Program-made: the position numbers and the translations under genes
NCBI GenBank assembly: GCA_001771065.1
Contig: MESQ01000013.1
Location: 1-58,347, forward strand
Origin: Burkholderiales bacterium RIFOXYD12_FULL_59_19
Lineage (GTDB): Bacteria; Pseudomonadota; Gammaproteobacteria; Burkholderiales; Burkholderiaceae_C
DNA: 58,347 nt
Direction of reading: 5' to 3'
The notes under the pieces: model-generated
Databases searched by the model: none
Told to the model about the DNA's origin: nothing
Seen by the model: only the letters and a program-made list of their open reading frames with translations
Shown here: piece after piece, positions 36,156 through 45,118 of the stretch
Numbering within the stretch: the first letter of the stretch is position 1
Layout of the letters: each line of letters opens with the position of its first letter

Positions 36156-37079
36156 TTAGGCAGTGGTACCAGTCAGGCTGCCGCCCAGCAACTCGGACAA
36201 GCGATCCGCTGTCATTTTGAAACCACAGGCTTGCGCGTGCCCGCCACCACCCATGCTGGCCGCCAGCGGGATGCAATTGAAACCCGACCTGGAACGCAGA
36301 CCACACTTGACCAAGCCGCTTTTGTCCACGGTCCACATCAAGGCAAAGGTGCCAGACTTCTGGCATAACCAATCGCCCAGCAAGCTGTGAAAGACCCCGG
36401 GTGCATTCACCATCAAGCCCCTGATGCCATTGAACACCACCGGGCTGGCGTTCTCGGCCATCAATTCGGTCAGTTTGGTAAATTTCTCATCCATGGCGCG
36501 ACCACGGTCGATGTAGGACACCAGTTGCGAGGCGTCAAACTGCGCAATCTGCTGCCAGCGCGCAAAGTCAAAAGGCTCCATGTCCAGCGCCGCCAGAAAA
36601 CCGGCACTCTGCGGGTACTGCCAGACCCAGATGTCACGGTCTTCAACATACCGCACCAGATCCGGCACCGGCTGATCCGGCTGAAAAAACTCCCAGGCCA
36701 GTCGGGCGCCCGATTTTTTCATGTCAAAGTGCACCACGCCACAACGGCACACAAAACCACTCAGTTTTTCAGCCGCGCTCAGGTGATGGTCGAGCATGAC
36801 CAGCTTGACAGCGCGCGCTTCAATCACACGCAAGATATCTTCGCCAAAAGAAAAGTCCAGAATGTAGACCGCGCGCCCATACAGCGCGGGTAACTCGTCC
36901 ACCGACTTGACATCCCCATGGTCCAGGCCCAGAAACTCTGCCTTGCCCTGGTAAAACAGCCAGGCTGCCAGTGCCGCAGCAAACCCGTCCGGGCAATTAC
37001 GGCCATGGTAAATAACAAGGGGATGGGGGTCTGTGTGATCAGGCTTGATCAACAGGCTCAGGGGCAAGAAGGATTTCAT
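36156..37079 (-). CDS. DHH-family phosphoesterase
   Basis: A 307-residue DHH/DHHA1 phosphoesterase from ATG 37079; the longer frame upstream is antisense to the ferredoxin gene. Metal-binding motifs are NCPDGFAAA, ILDFSFGED, MLDHHLSA (the DHH signature) and EDRDIW. The C-terminal DHHA1 motif is SMGGGGHAQACGF. NrnA-type members degrade short oligonucleotides; this one lacks further clues. It diverges from the ferredoxin gene with only 19 bases between start codons. Confidence 0.82.
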   Translation of the reverse strand: MKSFLPLSLLIKPDHTDPHPLVIYHGRNCPDGFAAALAAWLFYQGKAEFLGLDHGDVKSVDELPALYGRAVYILDFSFGEDILRVIEARAVKLVMLDHHLSAAEKLSGFVCRCGVVHFDMKKSGARLAWEFFQPDQPVPDLVRYVEDRDIWVWQYPQSAGFLAALDMEPFDFARWQQIAQFDASQLVSYIDRGRAMDEKFTKLTELMAENASPVVFNGIRGLMVNAPGVFHSLLGDWLCQKSGTFALMWTVDKSGLVKCGLRSRSGFNCIPLAASMGGGGHAQACGFKMTADRLSELLGGSLTGTTA

Positions 37080-37098
37080 GGCTAAATATAATGAATAA

Positions 37099-37398
37099 AT
37101 GACTGCTGACAATAACCCAAAAATCTTCATTGGCAGAGCCGAACCCGAAGCCCGCCAGTTTGACGCCTGGTCGCACCAGCCGCTGCTGGTGTCCATGGAG
37201 CAAGGCGGCATTGACGCTTGGCCCAGCTCCTGCCGCAATGGCACCTGCCGCACCTGCTTCAGTAAATTGGAGCGCGGCCAGGTGCGCTACGAGATCGAGT
37301 GGCCGGGCTTGAGTGCCGACGAAAAAGAACAAGGCTACGTGCTGCCCTGTGTCGCCTACCCCTGTTCGGACCTGGTGCTGCAACACGAAGGCTTTTGA
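37099..37398 (+). CDS. Small 2Fe-2S ferredoxin-type protein
   Basis: A 99-residue plant-type ferredoxin. The cluster ligands are in SSCRNGTCRTC, spaced C-x4-C-x2-C, with the fourth in VLPCVAYP. Electron carrier, partner unknown. TATAAT at 37087-37092 ends 6 bases before ATG 37099, so the mRNA may be leaderless; no ribosome site is visible and the -35 is poor. It ends 2 bases before the convergent GTPase gene's stop. Confidence 0.82.
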   Translation: MTADNNPKIFIGRAEPEARQFDAWSHQPLLVSMEQGGIDAWPSSCRNGTCRTCFSKLERGQVRYEIEWPGLSADEKEQGYVLPCVAYPCSDLVLQHEGF

Positions 37399-37400
37399 CA

Positions 37401-38360
37401 TCAACGCGACGGGCGCAAGTCGGGCCGCGGGATTTTTTTGAACCTGATTTTTCGGTCCAGCTCAATCGCATCTTTTTTGACTTGGCGTTGGGCGTCCAGG
37501 GTATTCCCCAGCGCCAGCCACTGGGCAAACTCCTCCGGCGTTTCCAGCGTCATACGACCGATCACACCGGAGCGAAAGTCGTAAATGGCAATCTCGGCGG
37601 CTTTTTGCAAATTGACCTTTTTGCCACCCTGCAGGGCCCCGCGCTGACGCCCAATGGTTTCCAGCAACAGCTCATCCGTCATGTCGGCCACTCCCGTGAG
37701 CTTGAAGCGGGCCGCCAGCAGCGCCGGGTAATGCGTTTTTAGATAGTCCAGCAGCTCCAGCGCCACTTCTTGTTCGTCAAAGGCATTACGGCCAACGGCG
37801 CCGCTGGCGGCCAGGTTGTAGCCGCTCTTGGCCACAATGATGCGCGGCCACAACATGCCCGGCGTGTCGTACAGGTAAAAATCGTCAGCCAGGCTGATGC
37901 GCTGCTCCAGCTTGGTGACGCCAGCCTCGTCACCGGTTTTGGCGGCACGCTTGGCGGTGAGTGTGTTGATCAGGGTCGATTTGCCCACGTTGGGTATGCC
38001 GCAGATCAGTACCCGCATCGGCTTGACCATGCCACCGCGGTTGGGCGCCAGCTCAAAACAAGCTTTGATCAGTGCCTTGGCGGGCGCCGCCATGCTGGCA
38101 TCCAGGCCCATGGCTTGGGTGCCGCCCTGGCTGTTGTAATGCGCCAGCCACTGCGCCGTGCACTCCGGGTCGGCCAGGTCCTGCTTGTTGAGAACCTTGA
38201 GCGTCGGCTTGCCTTGTGTCAGCTCGGCCAGCATCGGGTTGGCGCTGGAAGCGGGCAGGCGGGCATCGAGCAATTCAATCACCACATCGATGTTTTTGAT
38301 GCGCTCGGCAATCGCCTTTTGCGTCAGGTGCATGTGCCCGGGAAACCATTGAATTGCCAT
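37401..38360 (-). CDS. ylqF: Ribosome biogenesis GTPase, YlqF/RbgA family
   Basis: Circularly permuted GTPase of 319 residues: G4 (NKQD) comes first near residue 58, then G1 (GIPNVGKST) and G3 (DTPGM). The start MAIQWFPGHM is the family's classical N-terminus. It acts in late assembly of the large ribosomal subunit. The C-terminal domain corresponds to the RNA-binding ANTAR-like region. Confidence 0.9.
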   Translation of the reverse strand: MAIQWFPGHMHLTQKAIAERIKNIDVVIELLDARLPASSANPMLAELTQGKPTLKVLNKQDLADPECTAQWLAHYNSQGGTQAMGLDASMAAPAKALIKACFELAPNRGGMVKPMRVLICGIPNVGKSTLINTLTAKRAAKTGDEAGVTKLEQRISLADDFYLYDTPGMLWPRIIVAKSGYNLAASGAVGRNAFDEQEVALELLDYLKTHYPALLAARFKLTGVADMTDELLLETIGRQRGALQGGKKVNLQKAAEIAIYDFRSGVIGRMTLETPEEFAQWLALGNTLDAQRQVKKDAIELDRKIRFKKIPRPDLRPSR

Positions 38361-38391
38361 GTTTTATCAATCCAGTCGGGGCTGCAAAAAA

Positions 38392-38802
38392 TCAGTTTTC
38401 ATATTGAACACGCACGCGGGCGGCCTTGACCTCGGAACGCTGCGTCTTGGCCTGGCGCACCCGCCTGACCGAAGCCCGCGTTGGCTTGGTGGCTTTGCGC
38501 GCTTTGGGAGGTTCGGCCACGCTGTTGACCAGCTCATGCAGGCGAATCAGCGCGTCAAAGCGGTTCATCTCCTGGGTACGGTGCTGCTGCGCCTTGAGCA
38601 CCAGTACGCCGTCCTTGTTGATACGGCTGTCATGCAGCGCCAGCAACCGCGCCTTGACATCGTCCGGCAGACTCGACGCAGCGATGTCAAAGCGCAGATG
38701 GATGGCGCTGGACACCTTGTTGACGTTCTGGCCGCCCGCGCCCTGGGCCCGAATGGCACTGAGCGCCACCTCGTCTTCGCGTACATGCAGGGGCTCGGTC
38801 AT
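38392..38802 (-). CDS. arfB: Peptidyl-tRNA hydrolase ArfB (ribosome rescue)
   Basis: A 136-residue RF1-like protein with the catalytic GGQ at residues 23-25 (GAGGQNVNKVSSA) and a lysine/arginine-rich C-terminal tail that would enter the empty mRNA channel. It releases stalled peptides from ribosomes without a stop codon. Length matches E. coli YaeJ (140). It lies 31 bases upstream of the GTPase gene on the same strand. Confidence 0.9.
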   Translation of the reverse strand: MTEPLHVREDEVALSAIRAQGAGGQNVNKVSSAIHLRFDIAASSLPDDVKARLLALHDSRINKDGVLVLKAQQHRTQEMNRFDALIRLHELVNSVAEPPKARKATKPTRASVRRVRQAKTQRSEVKAARVRVQYEN

Positions 38803-38811
38803 GGCAATTTA

Positions 38812-38845
38812 CCGTCGACCTGGCCGACTGAAGTCGGCCCTACAG
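38812..38845. repeat. Palindromic intergenic repeat (GACTGAAGTC core)
   Basis: The palindrome GGCCGACTGAAGTCGGCC at 38822-38839 is preceded by GTCGACCT and followed by CTACAGA. Its relative at 29834-29851 differs by one base pair on each arm with compensating changes. It sits upstream of arfB, between it and trhP. Confidence 0.6.
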
Positions 38846-38891
38846 ACCCTACCAGCCCCAAAAGCCCTACAAACCAACCAACGCGATGTCA

Positions 38892-40238
38892 TCACGCTGC
38901 CACTTGGTCAGGCGCATGCACGTAGCGCGCCACAAACGCACCCACGGCACGCTCAGGCAGGGCCAGCCACACGGTGTGACCGCTGCCGGATGCCACCGCC
39001 ACGGCGCTGCCGTCAGCGCCTTCCATGCGCCGGATCTGCACATCAAAATTGCCATCCGGGTGAATGATCTCGAGCCAGTCATCCAGCGCAAAGCGGTTCT
39101 TGACGCGCACCTCGACCAGGCCGCGCGCGCCGTCGAACGACAGCGCGTCACCCACGTACAGGCTGCGCCCCGACTCGGAGTACCCGCGCAAATAATTTTG
39201 TGTGGCCTCCGCGGTGTGGCGTTGGAAAAAACCCGAGGTGTAGCCCCGGTTGGCCAGACCTTCGAGCTGCCCCAACAAGGCAGGGTCCAGCTCGCGCCCG
39301 GCCACCGCGTCGTCAATCGCACGACGGTAACTTTGTACCGTGCGCGCCACGTAATACGGGCTCTTGGTGCGGCCCTCGATCTTGAGTGAATCGATACCAA
39401 TTTCCACCAGGCGCCTGACGTGCTCAATGGCGCGCAGGTCCTTGGAGTTCATCACGTAGGTACCGTGCTCGTCTTCCTCGATCGGCATGTAACTGCCCTC
39501 GCGCTGGCTTTCCTCAAGCATATAGACCTGATCGGCTTCTGGCGAACGCGCAATGGCTTCCTGCTCACGCGCTGCCGCCGCTTGCGGCGTGAGCACATCG
39601 CCTGACGCATCAACCACGCCCTTTTGCGTTTTGTAGTCCCAGCGGCAGGAGTTGGTGCAACTGCCCTGGTTGGCGTCACGGTGGTTGAAATAGCCCGACA
39701 GCAGACAACGGCCCGAATAGGCAATACACAGGGCGCCGTGCACAAAGACTTCGAGTTCGGTGTCGGGGCAAGCCTGGCGGATTTCGGCCACCTGATCCAG
39801 CGACAACTCGCGCGACAGGATGACCCGGTGGATGCCCACGGTTTTCCAGAACCTGACGGCAGCGGAATTCACCGTATTGGCCTGTACCGAAAGATGGATT
39901 TCCATCTCGGGCCAGGTTTCCCGCACCATCATGATCAGGCCGGGGTCCGACATGATCATGGCATCGGGTTTGAGCGCAATCACCGGCGCCATGTTGTCAA
40001 GGTAGTGCCTGATCTTGTTGCCGTGCGGAAAGATGTTGGACACCAGAAAGAACCTGGCCCCCTTGGCATGTGTATTGTTAATGCCCTGTTTGAGCACATC
40101 AATGTCACCAAAGTCATTGTTGCGCACGCGCAAAGAGTAGCGCGGCTGGCCGGCATAAATGGCCGTGGCGCCAAAAGCCAACGCCGTGTCCAGCATAGCC
40201 AGAGAGCCGGCCGGGGCCAACAGTTCGGGGGGTTTCAT
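38892..40238 (-). CDS. trhP: U32 peptidase-family tRNA hydroxylation protein TrhP (YegQ)
   Basis: A 448-residue U32-family protein from ATG 40238, close in length to E. coli YegQ/TrhP. The U32 signature reads EVFVHGALCIAYSGRCLLSG, and further cysteines in GSCTNSCRW are candidate iron-sulfur ligands. TrhP uses prephenate to make 5-hydroxyuridine at tRNA wobble position 34. It starts 13 bases after the aroC stop. Confidence 0.85.
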   Translation of the reverse strand: MKPPELLAPAGSLAMLDTALAFGATAIYAGQPRYSLRVRNNDFGDIDVLKQGINNTHAKGARFFLVSNIFPHGNKIRHYLDNMAPVIALKPDAMIMSDPGLIMMVRETWPEMEIHLSVQANTVNSAAVRFWKTVGIHRVILSRELSLDQVAEIRQACPDTELEVFVHGALCIAYSGRCLLSGYFNHRDANQGSCTNSCRWDYKTQKGVVDASGDVLTPQAAAAREQEAIARSPEADQVYMLEESQREGSYMPIEEDEHGTYVMNSKDLRAIEHVRRLVEIGIDSLKIEGRTKSPYYVARTVQSYRRAIDDAVAGRELDPALLGQLEGLANRGYTSGFFQRHTAEATQNYLRGYSESGRSLYVGDALSFDGARGLVEVRVKNRFALDDWLEIIHPDGNFDVQIRRMEGADGSAVAVASGSGHTVWLALPERAVGAFVARYVHAPDQVAA

Positions 40239-40251
40239 GGCGTGTGTCAAC

Positions 40252-41346
40252 TCAGGCCTGCGCTGCAATGGGCGCCAGCCCAGGCTGTACATCGCCGCAC
40301 TGGGCGCGCTGGCGCAACGCGTGCTCCATCACCACCAACGCCAGCATGGCTTCCAGGATAGGGGTGGCGCGAATACCGACGCAGGGGTCGTGACGGCCCT
40401 TGGTGATGACGTCGGTGGGCTGGCCCGCCATGTCGATGGAGGCGCGCGGTGTCAGGATGGAGCTGGTCGGCTTGATCGCCACCGACACCTCCAGGTCTTG
40501 CCCACTGGTGATGCCACCGAGCACGCCACCCGCGTTGTTGCCCTTGAAGCCTTGCGGGGTCAGCGCGTCACCATGGGTGCTGCCGCGTTGCACTACGCTG
40601 GCAAAACCGGCACCAATTTCCACACCCTTGACGGCATTAACACCCATCATGGCGTGGGCAATGTCAGCGTCCATCTTGTCAAACAGCGGTTCACCCAGGC
40701 CCACCGGCACGTTCGATGCCGACACGCGCAGGCGCGCACCACAGGAATCGCCGCCCTTGCGCAGTTCACCCATGTAGGCTTCGAGCTTTGACACATCCGC
40801 CACCGGGGCAAAAAACGGGTTCTGCGCCACATGCTCCCACGATTCGAAGGCAATCGGCAGTTCACCCACTTGGGTCATGCAGCCGCGAAACACCGTGCCG
40901 TATTTCTCAAACAGCCATTTCTTGGCCACTGCACCGGCGGCCACCATGGGTGCCGTCAAGCGTGCACTGGAGCGGCCACCACCGCGCGGGTCGCGAATGC
41001 CGTATTTCTGGAAATAGCTGTAGTCTGCATGGCCGGGGCGAAAGGTTTGAACAATTTGCCCATAGTCCTTGCTGCGCTGGTCGGTGTTTTTGATCAGCAG
41101 ACAAATTGGCGTGCCGGTGGTTTTGCCCTCAAACACACCCGACAAAATCTCAACCACGTCAGGCTCGTTGCGCTGAGTGACAAACTTGCTGGTGCCCGGC
41201 CGACGCCGGTCCAGGTCAGGCTGAATGTCGACCTCGGACAACGCGAGTCCCGGCGGGCAACCGTCGATCACGCAGCCAATGGCCGGGCCGTGGGATTCAC
41301 CAAAGTTGGTGACTGCGAATAAATTTCCAAAGGTATTGCCGCTCAT
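40252..41346 (-). CDS. aroC: Chorismate synthase
   Basis: Final enzyme of the shikimate pathway, converting EPSP to chorismate with reduced FMN. The 364 residues begin [10 protein letters not shown] and show the signatures [18 protein letters not shown] and [12 protein letters not shown], plus the C-terminal [13 protein letters not shown]. It probably shares a transcript with trhP. Confidence 0.95.
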   Translation of the reverse strand: MSGNTFGNLFAVTNFGESHGPAIGCVIDGCPPGLALSEVDIQPDLDRRRPGTSKFVTQRNEPDVVEILSGVFEGKTTGTPICLLIKNTDQRSKDYGQIVQTFRPGHADYSYFQKYGIRDPRGGGRSSARLTAPMVAAGAVAKKWLFEKYGTVFRGCMTQVGELPIAFESWEHVAQNPFFAPVADVSKLEAYMGELRKGGDSCGARLRVSASNVPVGLGEPLFDKMDADIAHAMMGVNAVKGVEIGAGFASVVQRGSTHGDALTPQGFKGNNAGGVLGGITSGQDLEVSVAIKPTSSILTPRASIDMAGQPTDVITKGRHDPCVGIRATPILEAMLALVVMEHALRQRAQCGDVQPGLAPIAAQA

Positions 41347-41399
41347 GGGGCGCGATTATCCCAGAGCGGGGCCCACACCTGGGCGCATCAAAGCAAGAA

Positions 41400-41864
41400 T
41401 TACAGTTTGGGCGGGTCTGCCGGTTCCTGGCCTTCGGGCCAGTCGTGAATGTAGGCCTTGAGCATCTGGTTCTCAAAGTTCTGGCTGTCCACCACGGCGC
41501 GGGCCACGTCGTGAAAGCTGATCACACCCATCAGCATTTTTTTATTCATGACCGGCATGTAGCGCGCATGGCGGTCCAGCATCATGCGGCGCACTTCGTC
41601 CATGTCGGTCTCGGAGGTGCAAGTCAGCGGCGCGTCGTCCATGGCAGTGCGCACCATCGTGGTACTGACGTTGCCACCCATTTTGACCAGCACCTGGGTG
41701 AGTTCGCGCACCGTGAGCATACCCACCAGTTCACCGTGTTCCATGACCACCAGCGAACCGATGTCGCGATCCGCCATGAGTTTGAGCGCATTGAACAAGG
41801 ACTCATCGGGTGAGGTCGTGTAAAGCGTACCGCCCTTGATGCGCAAGATATCACTGACTTTCAT
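41400..41864 (-). CDS. Tandem CBS-domain protein
   Basis: A 154-residue protein of two CBS domains (VSDILRIKG..., then MVRTAMDDAPLTCTSETD...). It starts at ATG 41864 with GAGGAG upstream; a longer frame reads through the promoter gap. CBS pairs bind adenine nucleotides or similar ligands; this stand-alone form has no attached effector, so its target is unknown. Divergent from metY. Confidence 0.82.
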   Translation of the reverse strand: MKVSDILRIKGGTLYTTSPDESLFNALKLMADRDIGSLVVMEHGELVGMLTVRELTQVLVKMGGNVSTTMVRTAMDDAPLTCTSETDMDEVRRMMLDRHARYMPVMNKKMLMGVISFHDVARAVVDSQNFENQMLKAYIHDWPEGQEPADPPKL

Positions 41865-42018
41865 GTTGCTCCTCGTATTGAATGGGTCACAAATGACCGA
41901 TTGAGTACGACGAAATATAGCCCACAATTCAACCGTCTTGATCAGTGATTTCCATCAGCTTGCGGTTAATTGTTTAAAAATATCGACCCAAGCCCCTTGT
42001 TTACCCCGAAAGGCACCC

Positions 42019-43317
42019 ATGCCCGGCTACTCCGACCCAGGTTTTGATACCCTCGCCTTACACGCGGGCGCGGCGCCTGACTCCGCTACCGGTGCCCGCG
42101 CGCTGCCCATTTACCTCACCACCTCGTTCGTGTTTGAGTCCAGCGACCACGCCCAGTCGCTGTTCAATCTGGAACGCGCTGGCCATGTCTACAGCCGCAT
42201 CAGCAACCCGACCAACGCGGTGCTGGAGCAGCGCATCAGCGCGCTGGAAGGCGGCATTGGCGCCATCGCCGTGGCCAGCGGTCAGGCCGCGCTGCACCTG
42301 AGCATTGCCACGCTGATGGGCGCCGGCAGCCACATCGTAGCCAGCACCGCGCTCTATGGCGGTAGCCAGAACCTGTTGCACTACACGCTGCGCCGCTTTG
42401 GCATCGACACCACGTTTGTCAAGCCCGGCGACATCGACGGCTGGCGCGCTGCGGTACGGCCCAATACCAGGCTCTTTTTTGGCGAAACCGTGGGCAACCC
42501 GGGGCTTGACGTGCTGGACATTCCCACGGTTTCAACCCTAGCCCATGAGGCCGGTGTGCCGCTGCTGGTCGACTCGACCCTGACCACGCCCTGGCTACTT
42601 AAACCGTTTGAACACGGTGCCGACCTGGTCTACCACTCGGCCACCAAGTTCCTGAGCGGGCACGGCACGGTGATCGGTGGGCTGGTGGTGGATGGTGGCA
42701 GTTTTGACTGGGATGCATCAAACCGATTCCCCGAACTTTGCCAGCCCTACGACGGTTTTCACAACATGGTGTTTTCGGAAGAATCCACCGTGGGTGCATT
42801 TTTGCTGCGGGCGCGGCGTGAAGGCCTGCGCGACTTTGGTGCAGCCATGAGCCCGCACTCGGCCTGGCTCATTTTGCAGGGCATGGAAACCCTGCCGCTG
42901 CGCATGGCGCGCCACGTCAGCAATACGCAGCGTGTGGTCGAATTCCTGGCCAGCCAACCCTTTGTGGCGCGTGTCGGACACCCCATGCTAAGCAGCCACC
43001 CCAGTCATACGCTGGCGCAGCAACTGCTGCCGCGCGGCGCGGGGTCGGTATTCAGTTTTGACATGAAAGGCAGCCGCGCCCAGGGCAAGGCCTTTGTCGA
43101 GAGCCTCAAGCTGTTCAGCCACCTGGCCAATGTGGGCGATTGCCGCAGCCTGGTCATTCACCCGGCCAGCACCACACACTTCCGTATGGACGACGCGGCG
43201 CTGGCCGCGGGCGGTATCACCCAGGGCACGATCCGCCTGAGCATCGGGCTGGAAGACCCCGATGATCTGATCGACGACCTCAAACGGGCATTGAGAGCTG
43301 CGGAGAAAGCAGCATGA
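42019..43317 (+). CDS. metY: O-acetylhomoserine (or O-succinylhomoserine) sulfhydrylase
   Basis: PLP enzyme making homocysteine directly from sulfide. From ATG 42019 (GAAAGG upstream) it is 432 residues, the length of MetY rather than the shorter MetZ. The start FDTLALHAGAAPDSATGARA and PIYLTTSFVF are MetY-like. The PLP lysine is K210 in HSATKFLSGHG. It overlaps the following hydrolase start by ATGA. MetZ is the main alternative. Confidence 0.85.
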   Translation: MPGYSDPGFDTLALHAGAAPDSATGARALPIYLTTSFVFESSDHAQSLFNLERAGHVYSRISNPTNAVLEQRISALEGGIGAIAVASGQAALHLSIATLMGAGSHIVASTALYGGSQNLLHYTLRRFGIDTTFVKPGDIDGWRAAVRPNTRLFFGETVGNPGLDVLDIPTVSTLAHEAGVPLLVDSTLTTPWLLKPFEHGADLVYHSATKFLSGHGTVIGGLVVDGGSFDWDASNRFPELCQPYDGFHNMVFSEESTVGAFLLRARREGLRDFGAAMSPHSAWLILQGMETLPLRMARHVSNTQRVVEFLASQPFVARVGHPMLSSHPSHTLAQQLLPRGAGSVFSFDMKGSRAQGKAFVESLKLFSHLANVGDCRSLVIHPASTTHFRMDDAALAAGGITQGTIRLSIGLEDPDDLIDDLKRALRAAEKAA

Positions 43318-44147
43318 TCTTTACCGTCAATGGCGTACAAACCTACTGCTACACCGGCGGCAAAGTCTTTGATGCCGCCAAGCCCACCGCCATTTTCATC
43401 CATGGCGTACTCAATGACCACAGCGTCTGGATCTTGCAAACACGCTACCTGGCGAACCACGGCTGGAACGTGCTGGCCGTTGATTTGCCCGGCCATTGTC
43501 GAAGCGCTGGCGAGCCGCCCTCCAGCGTTGAAGACGCCGCCGACTTTGTGCTGGCACTGATGGATGCAGCGGGATTGGCGCAAGCCGCGCTGATCGGCCA
43601 CAGCTTTGGCTCGCTCATTGCACTGGAAGCCGCATCAAAAGCACCGCAGCGTGTGAGCCAACTGGTACTGGTGGGTGTCGCCTTCCCCATGCGCGTGTCC
43701 CCTGCCCTGTTGCAGGCGTCAGTGACGGAGCCCATGAAGGCACTGAAAATGGTCAACGTGTTGTCGCGCGCCACGCTGGCGCCGCCGCCCTCCGCCCTGG
43801 GGCCGGGCACCTGGGTCTATGGCGCGTCGATGGCGCTGGGACGCCGGGTGCTGGCCAGCAACAGCAAAGTCAACGTGTTTTACACCGGCTTCAAAGCCTG
43901 TGACAGCTACCAAAACGGCCTGCAGGCCATGGCCCGGGTGACTTGCCCGGTGCTGTTTATATTGGGCAAAGTGGACCAGATGACGCCACCGAAGGCCGCG
44001 CAGGCGCTGATCCAACTGGCCAAAGAGGCCCAAGTGGTCTACTTGACTGGCGGGCACCATCAGATGAATGAGACGCCTGAGGAGATGCTGGCGACGTTAC
44101 ACGCCTTTTTGAAAACAGATCAATACACAGCACCTGGCCCTCACTGA
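43314..44147 (+). CDS. Alpha/beta-fold hydrolase coupled to metY
   Basis: A 277-residue alpha/beta hydrolase with HGVLNDHSVW as the oxyanion region, nucleophile Ser in GHSFGSL, Asp in LGKVDQMTPP and His in TGGHHQMNE. Translationally coupled to metY (ATGA). The substrate is unknown; its coupling could be coincidental or reflect thioester or ester metabolism in sulfur assimilation. Confidence 0.78.
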   Translation: MIFTVNGVQTYCYTGGKVFDAAKPTAIFIHGVLNDHSVWILQTRYLANHGWNVLAVDLPGHCRSAGEPPSSVEDAADFVLALMDAAGLAQAALIGHSFGSLIALEAASKAPQRVSQLVLVGVAFPMRVSPALLQASVTEPMKALKMVNVLSRATLAPPPSALGPGTWVYGASMALGRRVLASNSKVNVFYTGFKACDSYQNGLQAMARVTCPVLFILGKVDQMTPPKAAQALIQLAKEAQVVYLTGGHHQMNETPEEMLATLHAFLKTDQYTAPGPH

Positions 44148-44150
44148 TCC

Positions 44151-44198
44151 TTTGCGGGTCAGACCACTCGCGAAGCGACGTGCTCTGACCCCAACTGA
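44151..44198. repeat. 48-base interspersed hairpin repeat, copy 2
   Basis: Same element as 35112-35159, 45 of 48 bases identical, arms GGGTCAGA / TCTGACCC. It starts 3 bases after the hydrolase stop and may cap the metY transcript. Confidence 0.7.
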
Positions 44199-44282
44199 CT
44201 TGCAGCCATCAGTGGCGTTATTTGTCACCATCCCTCCTGCCGTTTGGCGGCAGATTGCGAAATATCAAGGGCCCGCAAGTGC

Positions 44283-44350
44283 TTAGGGTGCATGCCTCGT
44301 CATGTATACTGATTTTGGCTAGTTGAAACGAAATTGTTCGTTCTCCCAAC
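44283..44350 (+). promoter_or_regulatory. Upstream region of the export operon: candidate promoter and inverted repeat
   Basis: TATACT at 44305-44310 is a good -10; the -35 is weak. Downstream, in the expected leader, a perfect inverted repeat AACGAA-ATTG-TTCGTT spans 44327-44342 and is enclosed by GTTG (44322-44325) and CAAC (44347-44350). It could be an operator or an RNA hairpin controlling the sapC leader. Confidence 0.4.
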
Positions 44351-44395
44351 TATCGTTCAATAGGTTATTTACTTTTTCATTTGGAAGGAATTCTC

Positions 44396-45115
44396 GTGTT
44401 TCAACAAGTTGTGCCTGTTAACAAAGAGCGCCACGCTGGCAAAAAAATCAAAGACATTGCCGATTTCAAATTTGCATCCAAGTTTCACATTGCTTACGTC
44501 ACGATGCATGAATTTGCCCGTGCTGCCTCCATTTTCCCCATTGTCTTTCTGGAAGACAAAGAGAAAGATGAATTCCGCCCGGTCGCGCTGATGGGTCTGA
44601 ATGCGGGTGAAAATCTGTTTGTTGATGCTGATGGCAAATGGCAAGCCTCTTACGTCCCGGCCATCATTCGCCGCTATCCGTTTGCACTGACCCCCAGTGG
44701 TCAGGATGGTCAGTACGTGGTTTGCCTCGACGAAGCCAGTTCTCTGGTCAGTGATACCGAAGGTGCCGCGCTCTTTGACGAAAAAGGCGAGCCCACGCAA
44801 GTCATTGAAAACGTCAAACGTTACCTGGCTGAACTGCAGCAAATGGATACGCTGACGCACAGTTTTTGCAAGTTTCTGGCCGCCAACAACATGTTCACCC
44901 CATTGAACATGCGCGTGCGTGACAACGACAAGGTCAAGAATGTCTCGGGCTGTTATGTCGTCAACGAAGAACGCCTGAACAATTTGTCAGACGAGCGCTT
45001 CCTGGAAATCAAAAACAAGAGCTATCTGGCGCCTTTGTATGCCCATTTGATCTCATTGGCCCAGACCGAGCGACTGGTGAAGTTGCAGGACGAAAAAACA
45101 GCTGCCGCCAAGTAA
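44396..45115 (+). CDS. SapC-family protein, first gene of the export operon
   Basis: A 239-residue SapC-family protein, starting at GTG 44396 behind GGAAGGA (44383-44389). Family traits visible: the opening VVPVNKERHAG, a central LMGLNAGENLFVDADGKW, YVPAIIRRYPFAL and the C-terminal VNEERLNNLSDERFLEI. SapC is named for a gene in the Campylobacter fetus S-layer export locus and its molecular role is unknown. No signal peptide. TolC-like follows after 3 bases, so it is the operon head. Confidence 0.8.
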   Translation: MFQQVVPVNKERHAGKKIKDIADFKFASKFHIAYVTMHEFARAASIFPIVFLEDKEKDEFRPVALMGLNAGENLFVDADGKWQASYVPAIIRRYPFALTPSGQDGQYVVCLDEASSLVSDTEGAALFDEKGEPTQVIENVKRYLAELQQMDTLTHSFCKFLAANNMFTPLNMRVRDNDKVKNVSGCYVVNEERLNNLSDERFLEIKNKSYLAPLYAHLISLAQTERLVKLQDEKTAAAK

Positions 45116-45118
45116 AAA

